Shown: one piece after another, positions 27,280 through 35,294 of the stretch
Numbering within the stretch: position 1 is the stretch's first letter
Layout of the letters: every line of letters begins with the position of its first letter
Origin: Paenibacillus aurantius
GTDB taxonomy: Bacteria > Bacillota > Bacilli > Paenibacillales > NBRC-103111
Length of the DNA stretch: 64,000 bases
Reading direction: 5' to 3'
NCBI RefSeq assembly: GCF_032268605.1
Contig: NZ_CP130318.1
Span: 3,010,001 to 3,074,000, forward strand
Position numbers and translations under genes: made by a program
Notes under the pieces: model-generated
What the model was told of the DNA's origin: nothing
The model's input: only the letters and a program-made list of their open reading frames with translations
Databases searched by the model: none

Positions 27280-27304
27280 ACGAAGCTATCTCAGAAAAGA
27301 AAAA

Positions 27305-27362
27305 GGATGCCTCCCTTGTACGTTCGTCTGCAGCAACAGGCGAACATATAAGGGAGGCATCC
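27305..27362. terminator. Long two-tier hairpin after MBL hydrolase gene
   Basis: Perfect 13-bp arms GGATGCCTCCCTT (27305-27317) and AAGGGAGGCATCC (27350-27362) enclose a second smaller stem (GTTCGTCTG with CAGGCGAAC). The T-rich flank lies on the minus-strand exit side, so it may stop antisense transcription as well as the MBL transcript. Confidence 0.6.
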
Positions 27363-27455
27363 CTTCATAAACAGGGTCATTGTAACAAAGGCCCTACCGT
27401 CCAAGATTATTATTCGGCCTCTTCATATAGTAAAGACAGAAAGAGGCGATTATTA

Positions 27456-27773
27456 ATGATTAACGTTTATTTAGACGATATGCGTCCATGTCCGAAAGGC
27501 TTTATTTTAGTTAGAACCGTAGAGGCATGTATTAAGTTAATTAGCTTGAAAAAGGTTAATACCCTTTCTCTCGATCATGATTTAGGCTTTGGTAGACCCA
27601 GTGGATATGAGCTTGTAAAGTACATGGTCACCCATAAGATATATGCAAAAAAGATCATTATCCACAGTGCTAACCCTTTTGGTCGAATAAGGATGTTTAA
27701 GTTGTTGGAGAAGCATAAACCGGCTCAGGTTGAACTATATATACGTCCTGAACCAATCTTTTTCAAATTATAA
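27456..27773 (+). CDS. Cyclic-phosphate processing receiver-domain (cPRR) protein
   Basis: The ATG at 27456 with AGAGG upstream gives 105 residues beginning INVYLDDMRPCPKGFILVRT, followed by VNTLSLDHDLG and SGYELVKYM. This is the pattern of small stand-alone receiver-like proteins annotated as cyclic-phosphate processing receiver domains. They retain the acidic receiver pocket (DD near the start, D in LSLDHDLG) and are thought to act in processing of cyclic-phosphate RNA ends or nucleotides; this role comes from comparative genomics. The longer open frame upstream is not conserved-looking and is ignored. The gene is A+T-rich compared with its surroundings. Confidence 0.82.
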   Translation: MINVYLDDMRPCPKGFILVRTVEACIKLISLKKVNTLSLDHDLGFGRPSGYELVKYMVTHKIYAKKIIIHSANPFGRIRMFKLLEKHKPAQVELYIRPEPIFFKL

Positions 27774-27813
27774 AGATAACGCGTAAAATGAGCCCACGCA
27801 TCCTATTCGGGAA

Positions 27814-29745
27814 TCAATCTCCAATATCCTTCAGATCAAAGTGGCGAAGCATCCCCGGAATGACCAAGCCGATGTGGTTGTAGTCGTCGTAATAGCGTGC
27901 CTTAACCCACGAGCTGACGCTGTCTACCTTGCTTTGCCCCTCGATACCGGCTATTCTCGGGTCAAGGGCTTGGGCGAGCTGGGCATAAAGGCTGAAACGA
28001 TCCGTGACGTAGCACGGAATGTCTCCCTTATGCTTCTGAGTCAGCTGCTCCGCTACCTCCAGAGCGCGGATTACCTCGTAGACACGCATGGCCGCCAAGC
28101 TGTCGCCCAGCCAGAACAAATCGGCCGTCAGCTTGTGAACGGTACCAAAGAAGGCATAGAGGTCATATCGGTTAATCGCATTCGGCATAAGCGCCCCGCT
28201 CCCCGATACATCGAGGACCATCAGCTGCCTTCCGCTCTCGCAGATGCGCCGGATCGCCGGCAGATGATGCTGCAAGTCGCGGGTACCGTGCTCCCATAAC
28301 CCGATCGTAACCGGAAGGTCGCCTCCCTCTTCCCTCACGTGTCGGAAAAGAAAGGCATGGCCGTGCATCCCCGCTTGGCTCCACCAGATTACGCTCTGAA
28401 CGCTCAGCTCATTCAGTTGTCCGAGCCTTGTAAATCGCGGGTATAACGGACTCTCTTGGCGGCCGGTGAACACCTTCTCCCTCAGCCAAGCCAGAGCAAG
28501 GGTTTTCCGGGCATCGGGGGACTGTCGCTTACGAGCCTGCCCCAGGACCTCCAAATGTTCGAGCACTTCTTCGTGGACCCCGCGCGCCCCCGGAATTTCT
28601 CCCCTCACTTGCCCGCTCTTCGTACACCAGAGCGAACGTTGCTCCAGTAATCCGGCCTTTCCCCCCGTACCGCCTGCAGGACGCTCCAACAAGTGTTTGC
28701 TGAAAAACTGCGCTGCCGCTGCTGCCAGCGGCAGCGTATACTTATGCTGGGAATCGTCTTCTACAAGCGCAAGCTTGTCTCCGCAGTCATACATCTCCCA
28801 GAATCGTTTGGTCCGCTCGAAAGTTCGATGCGTGCCTTCAATGGGAAAAAAATCGTTCGTCACGGCCAGTACCAGTACCGGACGAGGAGCCATCGCCAGC
28901 AGGATGTCCTCGTGGTCAAGGCCGGCGGCGGACATGCCAAACCAGACTTGCTCGGCATCCTGGGCTTGGCCCGTGATCAAATAACTTTGCCGACTCATGA
29001 TGAAAGTGCCCGGAGCGGCCGCCGCCAGGCGTGGATCCGCGAGCATCAACATGCTCGTCTGTGTTCCGCCTCCGGAGTTTCCCGTCACGCCGATTCTGGC
29101 TGGATCGACCTCGGGACGGGTCGTCAAGTAATCGATGGCCCGCATCGCATCATGCACGAAATATCTTGCGAGTCCGTCCCCGAGCGGCAAGCATTGCATG
29201 CCCGCATACTCATGCTCCACGATGCCGTCCGCTACCGTAAGCTCCCCGGTGTCCGCTTCGTAATAGCTGAAGCGTTCGCCTTGGCCGATCGGGTCGACGG
29301 CCAGTACGACAAGCCCGCTATGCACGAGAATCCGGCATACGGTTTGGTATTCTTCGGAATGCTTCGCTTCACGATCGTGTCCACAAAGGAACAGCACGGC
29401 CCCTCGGGGCGAGTCAAGGCCGTCCGGGATATACAGATTCGCCGTTACATAGGTTTGCGGCCTGGACTCGAACATGATTTTTTCGATGGAGAAACCTTCC
29501 CCTTGTACCCTACCGGTCGTTCTCGGATTCAGAGGGGTATCGCAGGCGGGAATTCCGCCAATCGCTTCCATAAATTTGCCTCGAAGTTGCGTTCTTCTGG
29601 CTTCCAACTGATCCCAGCTGACGATCGCGTCACGGGCTTGATCGCCGCGTGCGAAAGCCTCGATCGAACGTCCGTACACATGCTGCTTCAGCTCGTCTTT
29701 GACGTCGTAATCGACAAAATAGTTTTCCAGCTGAGAAAGATTCAT
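27814..29745 (-). CDS. Alpha/beta hydrolase (acetylxylan esterase/prolyl-oligopeptidase-like)
   Basis: The ATG at 29745 has GGGAGG 7 bases upstream, giving 643 residues. The hydrolase core lies at about 90-360: RGAVLFLCGHDREAKH (oxyanion region), VDPIGQGERF, the nucleophile elbow GNSGGGTQT, a candidate acid Asp in AVTNDFF, and His in DDSQHKY. About residues 370-640 form a second region that resembles a degenerate hydrolase domain, which lacks a nucleophile motif. Relatives deacetylate sugars or xylan, and no signal peptide is present. The stop at 27814 is 40 bases from the convergent cPRR gene. Confidence 0.8.
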   Translation of the reverse strand: MNLSQLENYFVDYDVKDELKQHVYGRSIEAFARGDQARDAIVSWDQLEARRTQLRGKFMEAIGGIPACDTPLNPRTTGRVQGEGFSIEKIMFESRPQTYVTANLYIPDGLDSPRGAVLFLCGHDREAKHSEEYQTVCRILVHSGLVVLAVDPIGQGERFSYYEADTGELTVADGIVEHEYAGMQCLPLGDGLARYFVHDAMRAIDYLTTRPEVDPARIGVTGNSGGGTQTSMLMLADPRLAAAAPGTFIMSRQSYLITGQAQDAEQVWFGMSAAGLDHEDILLAMAPRPVLVLAVTNDFFPIEGTHRTFERTKRFWEMYDCGDKLALVEDDSQHKYTLPLAAAAAQFFSKHLLERPAGGTGGKAGLLEQRSLWCTKSGQVRGEIPGARGVHEEVLEHLEVLGQARKRQSPDARKTLALAWLREKVFTGRQESPLYPRFTRLGQLNELSVQSVIWWSQAGMHGHAFLFRHVREEGGDLPVTIGLWEHGTRDLQHHLPAIRRICESGRQLMVLDVSGSGALMPNAINRYDLYAFFGTVHKLTADLFWLGDSLAAMRVYEVIRALEVAEQLTQKHKGDIPCYVTDRFSLYAQLAQALDPRIAGIEGQSKVDSVSSWVKARYYDDYNHIGLVIPGMLRHFDLKDIGD

Positions 29746-29968
29746 GCGCCTGCCTCCCATCTTACCTTGATGTTCCAAGCCTTTTCAATATCTCCGCAGT
29801 CCCTCTATCCTGTTAGCATAATATAGGAATGTGCCCCGCCGGTATGAGAGGCTTTTAATTTTTCTAGTGGAAAGTGATCCTGATCTTGGATCAGCTCCTC
29901 CCGCTTGCCCCAATCCTCTATTCTATTATAATAGTTATTGGAAGTATCTATCGTGCTTGCTAGCGCAA

Positions 29969-30003
29969 CAAGCCTCCCACAATGAAATGGTAAGGGAGGC
30001 TTG
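29969..30003 (-). terminator. Terminator after methyltransferase gene
   Basis: A perfect 10-bp stem CAAGCCTCCC/GGGAGGCTTG with a 15-base loop begins just after the stop at 30009. The T-tract is weak. Confidence 0.6.
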
Positions 30004-30008
30004 CTTAA

Positions 30009-30788
30009 TCAGGATTTAAAGGCTTGATAAACGATTTTCTGATTGCCGCAGGTCGGCTTTTTTTCATCGTCAAAATCTGCGCAAACGGTTATATTTGAAA
30101 ATCCAACACTCTCAAGGATATACTTAAATTCCTCGACCCCGTACCAGCGTAAAGCAAAACGCTGAAGCTCCGTTTGTACCAATGTCCCCTTCCGCCACTT
30201 TTCATATTTCAAGTAGCTTACACGGTATTGATTAAAGAATAAATCAGCTTCCACGCACTTGCTTTCCAACGTAATCATGTCACCATTAGGCATGTGGTAC
30301 GTTGCCGATCCGCCCCATCGTCCAAGCTCGGAACTGTTGTAATTGTTGTCTGGTAAAAACAGATCAAGGATCAACCGCCCGCCTGATTCCAAATGTTCAT
30401 ACAATCGATGTAAAACCCGCAGCGATTCTTCCCGTTGTTCAATCAACAAAAAGGAGCCCCCAGGAATGATAATTGCCTCATATTTATGTGGCAAAGAAAG
30501 TTCCTGTAAGTTCGCTTCATATAATTCTGGTCTTAAATCTCGCTCTTCACATCGGTCTCGGCAAGAAGCCAGCATTTGAGGGGAGTAGTCCACCCCATCC
30601 ACAATTAGCCCAGATTCTAGAAGAGGAATGATCACTCTCCCTGAACCGACCATTGCTTCCAGAATGCGCCCCTTGCAATGCTTAAGCTTTTCGCGGTAAT
30701 ACTCAATGTCTCCGCCGAGTGATTGTCCAATTTTCTTGGTTAGGTCATAGACCTCCGTACAGAGCTCACCGTAATTACTGAAAGACAT
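30009..30788 (-). CDS. Class I SAM-dependent methyltransferase
   Basis: The 259-residue protein shows the SAM-binding fold: ILEAMVGSGRVIIPLLESG (motif I), VDGVDYSPQMLASCRD, then YEAIIIPGGSFLLIEQ and HLESGGRLILDLFLPD. AAAGGATAA lies immediately before the ATG, with GGAGGG a little farther. The best resemblance is to small-molecule methyltransferases of the Methyltransf_25 type. The substrate is unknown and the neighbours give no clear hint. It has its own terminator and seems monocistronic. Confidence 0.87.
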   Translation of the reverse strand: MSFSNYGELCTEVYDLTKKIGQSLGGDIEYYREKLKHCKGRILEAMVGSGRVIIPLLESGLIVDGVDYSPQMLASCRDRCEERDLRPELYEANLQELSLPHKYEAIIIPGGSFLLIEQREESLRVLHRLYEHLESGGRLILDLFLPDNNYNSSELGRWGGSATYHMPNGDMITLESKCVEADLFFNQYRVSYLKYEKWRKGTLVQTELQRFALRWYGVEEFKYILESVGFSNITVCADFDDEKKPTCGNQKIVYQAFKS

Positions 30789-31055
30789 TTATCCTTTCCC
30801 TCCATTATCTGAAACGACAACAAATTTAATTTTCACGACAATCACTCGCCTTCTAAAGGGATGCTTCCAGAATACAGGATGGGAAAAAACTGGACAACGG
30901 AAAGCTTATGTTTATTATTACATTATTCCCCCGATCGTTCTATCGGTTGACTACACGTGGATGGCAGGTTTTTAATAAGGGGTTCTATCCCAACCGGAAC
31001 CGGCTGCTCCCGTGCCGTGTCAATAAAAGGATCACGAATCAAAGGATAGGACAGA
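30789..31055. other. Gene-free stretch upstream of methyltransferase
   Basis: No supported gene is seen between the methyltransferase start and the terminator at 31056. A plus-strand open frame (30908-31249) has no ribosome binding site or recognisable motif and overlaps the AhpD pseudogene, so it is not called. Confidence 0.6.
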
Positions 31056-31089
31056 AAAAGGAACTTCAACATGTATGGAAGTTCCTTTT
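31056..31089. terminator. Strong terminator after AhpD pseudogene
   Basis: A perfect 12-bp stem AAAAGGAACTTC/GAAGTTCCTTTT with a ten-base loop, flanked by A and T runs on both sides so it could work in both directions. It lies 55 bases after the last codon of the AhpD remnant. Confidence 0.85.
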
Positions 31090-31143
31090 AGTAAGCTTTG
31101 CTCGTAGGTTGCTGACCGGTCGCTGCAGCGAAACCTTAGACAT

Positions 31144-31592
31144 TCAACCCCAAGATCCCGCCACTTGTCTGGTTGTAACGTTGAGGCGATTAAAGAGGTT
31201 GGTTGTAGCTATGGAGAGAATCAGGGTAGCCAAAGCCGTTTCGTCGTAATGCCGGGTGGCCTCCTCCCAAATTTTGTCCGGAACCGGGTCTTCCCGATCA
31301 CTGAGCCTGGTTATCGCTTCGGTTAACGCCAAAGCAGCCCGTTCTGCGTCCGTAAAATGCGGAGAGTCCCGCCAGGCTGCTACGGCAAATAGGCGTTCAT
31401 CCGATTCACCAGCTTTTTTGGCATACGCTGTACCGGAGTCAACGCAAGAGTTGCAACCGTTTATTTGACTCGCACGTAAGTGAGTCAGATGAAGGGTTGT
31501 TTCTGATAGGGAGCCTTTGTGTAAGGCTGGACTGAATGGCCTTCATGGGCGTCGGATACGATTACGGCAGGGTTTTTCATACGTCCTTGCAT
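31144..31592 (-). pseudogene. AhpD-like carboxymuconolactone decarboxylase, frameshifted
   Basis: AAGGAG precedes an ATG at 31592 that reads MQGRMKNPAVIVSDAHEG and stops after 35 codons. In the next frame, from about 31505 down to 31144, the rest of the family is seen: LHLTHLRASQINGC, the CxxC pair CNSC, KAGESDERLFAVAAWRDSPHFTDAERAALALTEAITRL, and IATTNLFNRLN. The parts together give the usual AhpD length of about 150 residues, so one gene has been split by a frameshift (net loss of one base or gain of two) near 31500-31515. Relatives are CxxC peroxidases that reduce organic hydroperoxides. It follows the DoxX gene by 66 bases and would share its ArsR-controlled promoter. A sequencing error cannot be ruled out. 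Confidence 0.8.
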
Positions 31593-31658
31593 GACATCAT
31601 CTCCTTGAATGGTTTTAGGTGGTGTAGTTCTAGAAGGGCGGCGGAGTTCATCACCTCC

Positions 31659-32081
31659 TTAAACTTTGCGGCTCTCTGGACGCAGCACCCATGAGACAAG
31701 GGCCAAGGCTGCAAAACCGAGGGTGGTCAAAATATGGTAGGCAAACGCCCCATAGTCCCCTACGAAAGCATGTGAGGCCGCAGCCCCTGTCATTTCAAAA
31801 AAAATACCGGCGTAAGCCCATTCTTTAATCCGCGGAAATCGAGGTACCAGGATGGCGACCGCCCCCAGAACCTTCCAAACTCCGATAACGGTCAGGAAAT
31901 ACACCGGATACCCTAAGATTTCCACCGTCTCGAGGGTTCCCCATTGATTGGTTATATCCCCGATCCCTCCACTCCCCACAATGAATGCAAGCAGCGCCGT
32001 GGCAACCCAATAAGCGATAACTTTTCCCCGGGGATTGGTTCCTTCTTTCGCGTTTGCTTCCGCCCCAACCATTTTGATCAT
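31659..32081 (-). CDS. DoxX-family membrane protein
   Basis: GGAGGAGGAG lies just before the ATG at 32081, giving 140 residues with four hydrophobic segments: VIAYWVATALLAFIVGSGG, YFLTVIGVWKVLGAVAILV, AGIFFEMTGAAASHAFV and ILTTLGFAALALVSWVL. The pattern VLGAVAILVPRFPRIKEWAYAG is typical of the DoxX-like family. These inner-membrane proteins are linked with redox balance, but their biochemical function is not settled. The gene is divergent from an ArsR regulator and is followed by the AhpD pseudogene, a combination that suggests a thiol or oxidant stress unit. Confidence 0.85.
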   Translation of the reverse strand: MIKMVGAEANAKEGTNPRGKVIAYWVATALLAFIVGSGGIGDITNQWGTLETVEILGYPVYFLTVIGVWKVLGAVAILVPRFPRIKEWAYAGIFFEMTGAAASHAFVGDYGAFAYHILTTLGFAALALVSWVLRPESRKV

Positions 32082-32105
32082 TCTTCTCCTCCTCCACAAT
32101 TAAAT

Positions 32106-32247
32106 GGATACCATTTGGTGTCGCTTATCACTATAGGACACCAAATGGTATCCTGTCAACCATAATTTTCATCTTCCTTTTAACGGGTCGATTGCTATAA
32201 AAGACGGATGGTTACAGTTGACAGGATACTAAATAGTGTCCTATAAT
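32106..32247. promoter_or_regulatory. Mirrored ArsR-controlled promoters with three operators
   Basis: For doxX (minus): -35 TTGACA at 32154-32159, -10 TATAGT at 32130-32135, with an 18-bp spacer occupied by an imperfect palindrome (32136-32153). For arsR (plus): -35 TTGACA at 32218-32223, -10 TATAAT at 32242-32247, with an 18-bp spacer occupied by a second copy (32224-32241). A third copy lies at 32106-32122 just downstream of the doxX -10. All fit GGAYAC-N6-GTRTCC. A repressor bound here would block both promoters, as is usual for ArsR-type regulators. Confidence 0.85.
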
Positions 32248-32295
32248 CTAGGCAATCTTTGGCCATAATTTTTACATGCAAAGGAGTGGTGGTTG

Positions 32296-32625
32296 ATGAG
32301 CGCCGTTGCGCAGACACGGGATGTCTATTATGCCGTGGCCGATCCGAGCAGGCGTAAAATCATTCGACTGCTGGCAGATTCGGATGAATTGCCGCTCCAT
32401 CGGTTAACCCCGCATTTTACGATGGGCCGGGCCGCAGTCTCTAAGCATCTAACGATTTTGAAAGAAGCCGGCCTCGTCATCGAGCGTAAAGTCGGCCGGG
32501 AGACGCGAAACCGGCTTACTACCGCTCCTCTGAAGGAGCTACAGGATTGGTTGTCGTACTACGAGAAATTTTGGAAACATAATATGGCTCGTCTGGATGA
32601 ACTTCTTAAGGAGGAACAGGAATAA
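32296..32625 (+). CDS. ArsR-family transcriptional repressor (SdpR-like)
   Basis: AAGGAG lies 9 bases before the ATG at 32296, giving 109 residues. The winged-helix pattern is clear: VADPSRRKIIRLLADSDELPLHRLT, then GRAAVSKHLTILKEAGLVIERKVGRE. There are no cysteine metal sites in the recognition region, so it belongs with the non-metal SdpR-like branch; the inducer is unknown. It is divergent from doxX, and its promoter carries the same operator in its spacer, so it almost certainly represses itself and the DoxX/AhpD unit. Confidence 0.9.
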   Translation: MSAVAQTRDVYYAVADPSRRKIIRLLADSDELPLHRLTPHFTMGRAAVSKHLTILKEAGLVIERKVGRETRNRLTTAPLKELQDWLSYYEKFWKHNMARLDELLKEEQE

Positions 32626-32721
32626 CGCAAGATCTGACGCTCCTAGACAGAAGTCTAAATTAGCTTGGACCAATCGGGGCTCGTTTTTCATAATTAAAAG
32701 AGAATATTAGGAGTAATTCCG

Positions 32722-33150
32722 ATGAAAATAAGCCAGCTTTCCAAAGAGACCGGTGCCAGTGCCCGATCGATCCGATATTACGAAAAGAAAAAGCTGCTGA
32801 CTGCAAAGCGGTTAGATAATGATTATCGCGAATTTGACGAAGCGGACGTCAAGCGAATCAAAACGATACAAATTTATTTAGAGCTCGGTATGTCAACGAA
32901 GGAAATTCTTGAAATTTTGAAGTGCCATGATAATTACGATGCTTACGACAGCGATGAGTTCTGCGAGGAAATGCTCGGAGCTTATGAGGAAAAACATGCA
33001 GAGATCGTCCTTCAAATTCAAACGATGACTACGGTACAACGGAAGCTGGAAAAACGTATTGAACAAATGAGAGTTCAGAAAACGATGATAAGCACGGCTA
33101 TCGGTTCCGCCGAACAATCAAGCAAAGCTATAGTAGCGAAAAAGGTTTAA
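32722..33150 (+). CDS. MerR-family transcriptional regulator
   Basis: The 142-residue protein starts with the MerR helix-turn-helix MKISQLSKETGASARSIRYYEKKKLL, the wing DNDYREFDEADVKRIKTI, and a long coiled coil at about 85-120 for dimerisation. AGGAG precedes the ATG. The C-terminal part has a single cysteine near residue 73 (LKCHDNY) and one at FCEEM, so metal or redox sensing is possible but not shown. It is convergent with the imine-reductase-like gene; a dyad in that gene's promoter spacer is of MerR type and may be its target. Confidence 0.9.
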   Translation: MKISQLSKETGASARSIRYYEKKKLLTAKRLDNDYREFDEADVKRIKTIQIYLELGMSTKEILEILKCHDNYDAYDSDEFCEEMLGAYEEKHAEIVLQIQTMTTVQRKLEKRIEQMRVQKTMISTAIGSAEQSSKAIVAKKV

Positions 33151-33151
33151 G

Positions 33152-33186
33152 AAAAGGTCAGATCCAGGATGTGGACCTGACCTTTT
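33152..33186. terminator. Bidirectional terminator between MerR and imine reductase genes
   Basis: AAAAGGTCAG and CTGACCTTTT form a strong stem extended by TCCA/TGGA around a small loop. It starts right after the MerR stop and serves both convergent genes. Confidence 0.85.
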
Positions 33187-33218
33187 CCGTTAAATTCAGA
33201 AATATTGTTGGCAATCAG

Positions 33219-34136
33219 TTAAACCGAAACCGGATTCCGGATAAGCTCAACTATCCTTGAAAGCCCATCCGCACCGTAGCCTTCCGCAACACCACGATTG
33301 ATCAGCCCTTGAATAGGAATCATAAGCTCATTACTGATACCCAACTCTCCGCAGACTTCGATGAAATTGGAAAATGCCGTCTGGTTGATAGAAAGGCTGG
33401 ATACGTCCGTTTGATGATTTTCTGCATCAACCGCCTGTGCCATCAAGGGCAACGAGCCCGACATGGCTTGGAGCCAAGGCACCACAAGCGAAGTGAACGT
33501 TTCCGCTTTAATCTGCTCCGAACGGATCATCGCAACGGCATGGAAAAAGCCGCCGAACATCCCGTACATGGCGCTTAACAGCGCCAAGTCGTACAGGGGT
33601 GCCAACCCGGGGTCTTCGCCAAGATAATTCACGCCCCCGATCCCCTTCAGTGTCGGTTGGTAGGTTTGAAAAACCTTTTCCGATCCGCTGTACAGCACAA
33701 GTGCGCCAGAGGTGCCGATCATCTGGGGAACAGCCATAATCCCGCCGTCCAGATATTCGGCACCCCGGTGGGTCACCCAGGCGGCTGTTCGTCGGGCCTG
33801 TGCCGGAGTCCCGTTTGTGAGATTTACGATCGCCCGGCCGACCAATAGCTCACCTGCCTCCTCCAGTATCTCGTGTAGGGCCCCGTAATCCAGCACGCAG
33901 ATCACCACTATCGGACTCGCTGCAATCGCTTCGTTTACTGTGCTTGCGACCTTCGCCCCTTGCTTCATAAGGGCATCTGCTTTGCCAGGCGTGCGATTCC
34001 AGACGGTCGTCTGATGTCCTTCCTTCAGGAACGTTCGGGCAAGAGCCGAACCCATCATGCCTAAGCCGATTACGCTTACTGGCGGGTAGGTAACTCTCGC
34101 TGTGTTCGTATTCTCCCTTTGTTCATTTTCTTTCAT
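33219..34136 (-). CDS. Imine reductase-like NAD(P)-dependent oxidoreductase
   Basis: The 305-residue protein has the N-terminal Rossmann motif VSVIGLGMMGSALARTFLKEG (about 20-40), then WNRTPGKADAL, which favours NADPH. NLTNGTPAQARRTAAW and the C-terminal helical dimerisation domain (LYDLALLSAMYGMFGGFFHAVAM) match the imine reductase branch of the beta-hydroxyacid dehydrogenase superfamily, where the Asp of LYDLAL is a candidate proton donor. Such enzymes reduce cyclic imines; the native substrate is unknown. GGAGAGGAG precedes the ATG. It lies 55 bases after the gapB-like gene on the same strand, but has a likely promoter of its own. Confidence 0.83.
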   Translation of the reverse strand: MKENEQRENTNTARVTYPPVSVIGLGMMGSALARTFLKEGHQTTVWNRTPGKADALMKQGAKVASTVNEAIAASPIVVICVLDYGALHEILEEAGELLVGRAIVNLTNGTPAQARRTAAWVTHRGAEYLDGGIMAVPQMIGTSGALVLYSGSEKVFQTYQPTLKGIGGVNYLGEDPGLAPLYDLALLSAMYGMFGGFFHAVAMIRSEQIKAETFTSLVVPWLQAMSGSLPLMAQAVDAENHQTDVSSLSINQTAFSNFIEVCGELGISNELMIPIQGLINRGVAEGYGADGLSRIVELIRNPVSV

Positions 34137-34163
34137 TCGGATATCTCCTCTCCTTTCCCCCTT

Positions 34164-34195
34164 ATCTTAAAAGATTGACACTGTGTCAAAGTCAA
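34164..34195 (-). promoter_or_regulatory. Candidate MerR-type promoter of the imine reductase gene
   Basis: On the minus strand, -35 TTGACT (34190-34195) and -10 TAAGAT (34164-34169) are 20 bases apart. The spacer contains a perfect 15-bp palindrome TTGACAC-T-GTGTCAA (34175-34189). Over-long spacers with a central dyad are the hallmark of MerR activation. The -35 overlaps the stop codon of the upstream gapB-like gene. Confidence 0.5.
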
Positions 34196-35265
34196 CTTGT
34201 ATTTTTGATGATAAAGTCAGTCGAACGACAAGAACTACTGGGCTCCTCCTCCTGTTGAAGCCTGCCTTCAGCTTTCGCAATGTATTGAGCAAGATCGAAT
34301 ACTCTACATGCATAAGCCCATTCATTGTCATACCAGGCCAACAGTTTGAGCTGATTATTTCGGACCATGAGGCTGATGCCATCGATCACTGCCGACTTTT
34401 CGTTTCCAATGTAATCGGAAGAAACGAGTGGCAACTCGTTATACTCAAGATAGGTCCCCATCCCATCCTTAACCGCTGCTTCGAAGGCCTCCTTGATTTC
34501 CGCGGCTTGAACGGTTCTGCCTAGAGAAACTTGAAGATCAAGCAGGGATACATCCGGTGTTGGAACTCTAATGGATAGCCCATTCAGGCGCGAGGCTAGG
34601 TGAGGAAGCACATCCGCCAAAGCACTTGTTACGCCGGATGTCGTTGGGATGATCGAACTCGTGCACGCCCGCGCCCGGCGCAAATCCTTGTGAGGATTAT
34701 CTAGATGATTCTGATCATTGGTGTAAGCATGCACAGTAGTCATCCACCCTTCCTCAACCACAAACGCACGGTCTAGAACATGGAGAACCGGAGCCAGGCA
34801 GTTGGTCGTGCAGGAGGCAGCCGAGAGCAGATGATGCCTTGCGGGATCATAAGCCTTCTCATTGACTCCCATGACCACAGTGAGATCCAACCCTTTTCCC
34901 GGCGCCGTCAGCAGAACCTTGCGGACGCCCCCTTGAAAGTGCTTGCCGAGGGAAGCTCGGTCGGTAAACTTCCCTGTCGCATCAATGACAAGCTGGACGC
35001 CATGGTGTTGCCACTTGATCTTTCCGGGATCCCTTTCCGCAAGAACATGTACCCGCCGACCATTAATGAATAACCCGTCTGAATCCGCTAGAACCTCCGC
35101 ATCCCACTTGCCATGGACGGTATCATATTGAAGCAGGTGCGCTAAGGTAGGCAAGGAACACGTCGAGTTGATGACGACCGTATCGCAAAGTGTTCCCACC
35201 TGCGAGAATGCTCTTCGAAGGAACAATCTTCCGATTCTACCGGTACCGCTAAGTCCAACCTTCAT
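34192..35265 (-). CDS. gapB: Glyceraldehyde-3-phosphate dehydrogenase, GapB-like (gluconeogenic type)
   Basis: The 357-residue enzyme has the NAD(P)-binding start KVGLSGTGRIGRLFLRRAF and the catalytic SAASCTTNCLAP with Cys152, plus His179 in TVHAYTNDQ. The C-terminal WYDNEWAYACRVFDLAQY is standard. At the cofactor-selecting position it reads INSTCSLPT in place of the ND-x-TD pattern of glycolytic GapA, fitting the NADP-using GapB class that runs in gluconeogenesis. The gene stands alone without pgk or tpi, as gapB does. A tail of about 20 residues extends beyond the usual end. GAGGGTG precedes the ATG. The promoter carries two boxes like those bound by CcpN, the gluconeogenesis repressor of B. 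subtilis. Confidence 0.83.
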   Translation of the reverse strand: MKVGLSGTGRIGRLFLRRAFSQVGTLCDTVVINSTCSLPTLAHLLQYDTVHGKWDAEVLADSDGLFINGRRVHVLAERDPGKIKWQHHGVQLVIDATGKFTDRASLGKHFQGGVRKVLLTAPGKGLDLTVVMGVNEKAYDPARHHLLSAASCTTNCLAPVLHVLDRAFVVEEGWMTTVHAYTNDQNHLDNPHKDLRRARACTSSIIPTTSGVTSALADVLPHLASRLNGLSIRVPTPDVSLLDLQVSLGRTVQAAEIKEAFEAAVKDGMGTYLEYNELPLVSSDYIGNEKSAVIDGISLMVRNNQLKLLAWYDNEWAYACRVFDLAQYIAKAEGRLQQEEEPSSSCRSTDFIIKNTS

Positions 35266-35294
35266 ATTTACACACCCTCTTATTCGTTTTTTTC

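Noticed and set aside
28693-29826. A 377-codon plus-strand open frame
   Set aside because: It lies entirely antisense to the esterase gene at 27814-29745, which has clear catalytic motifs and a ribosome binding site. The antisense frame shows no family motif and arises from G+C-rich codon use.
30908-31249. A 113-codon plus-strand open frame
   Set aside because: It has no ribosome binding site, contains a strong terminator hairpin and overlaps the AhpD remnant in antisense.
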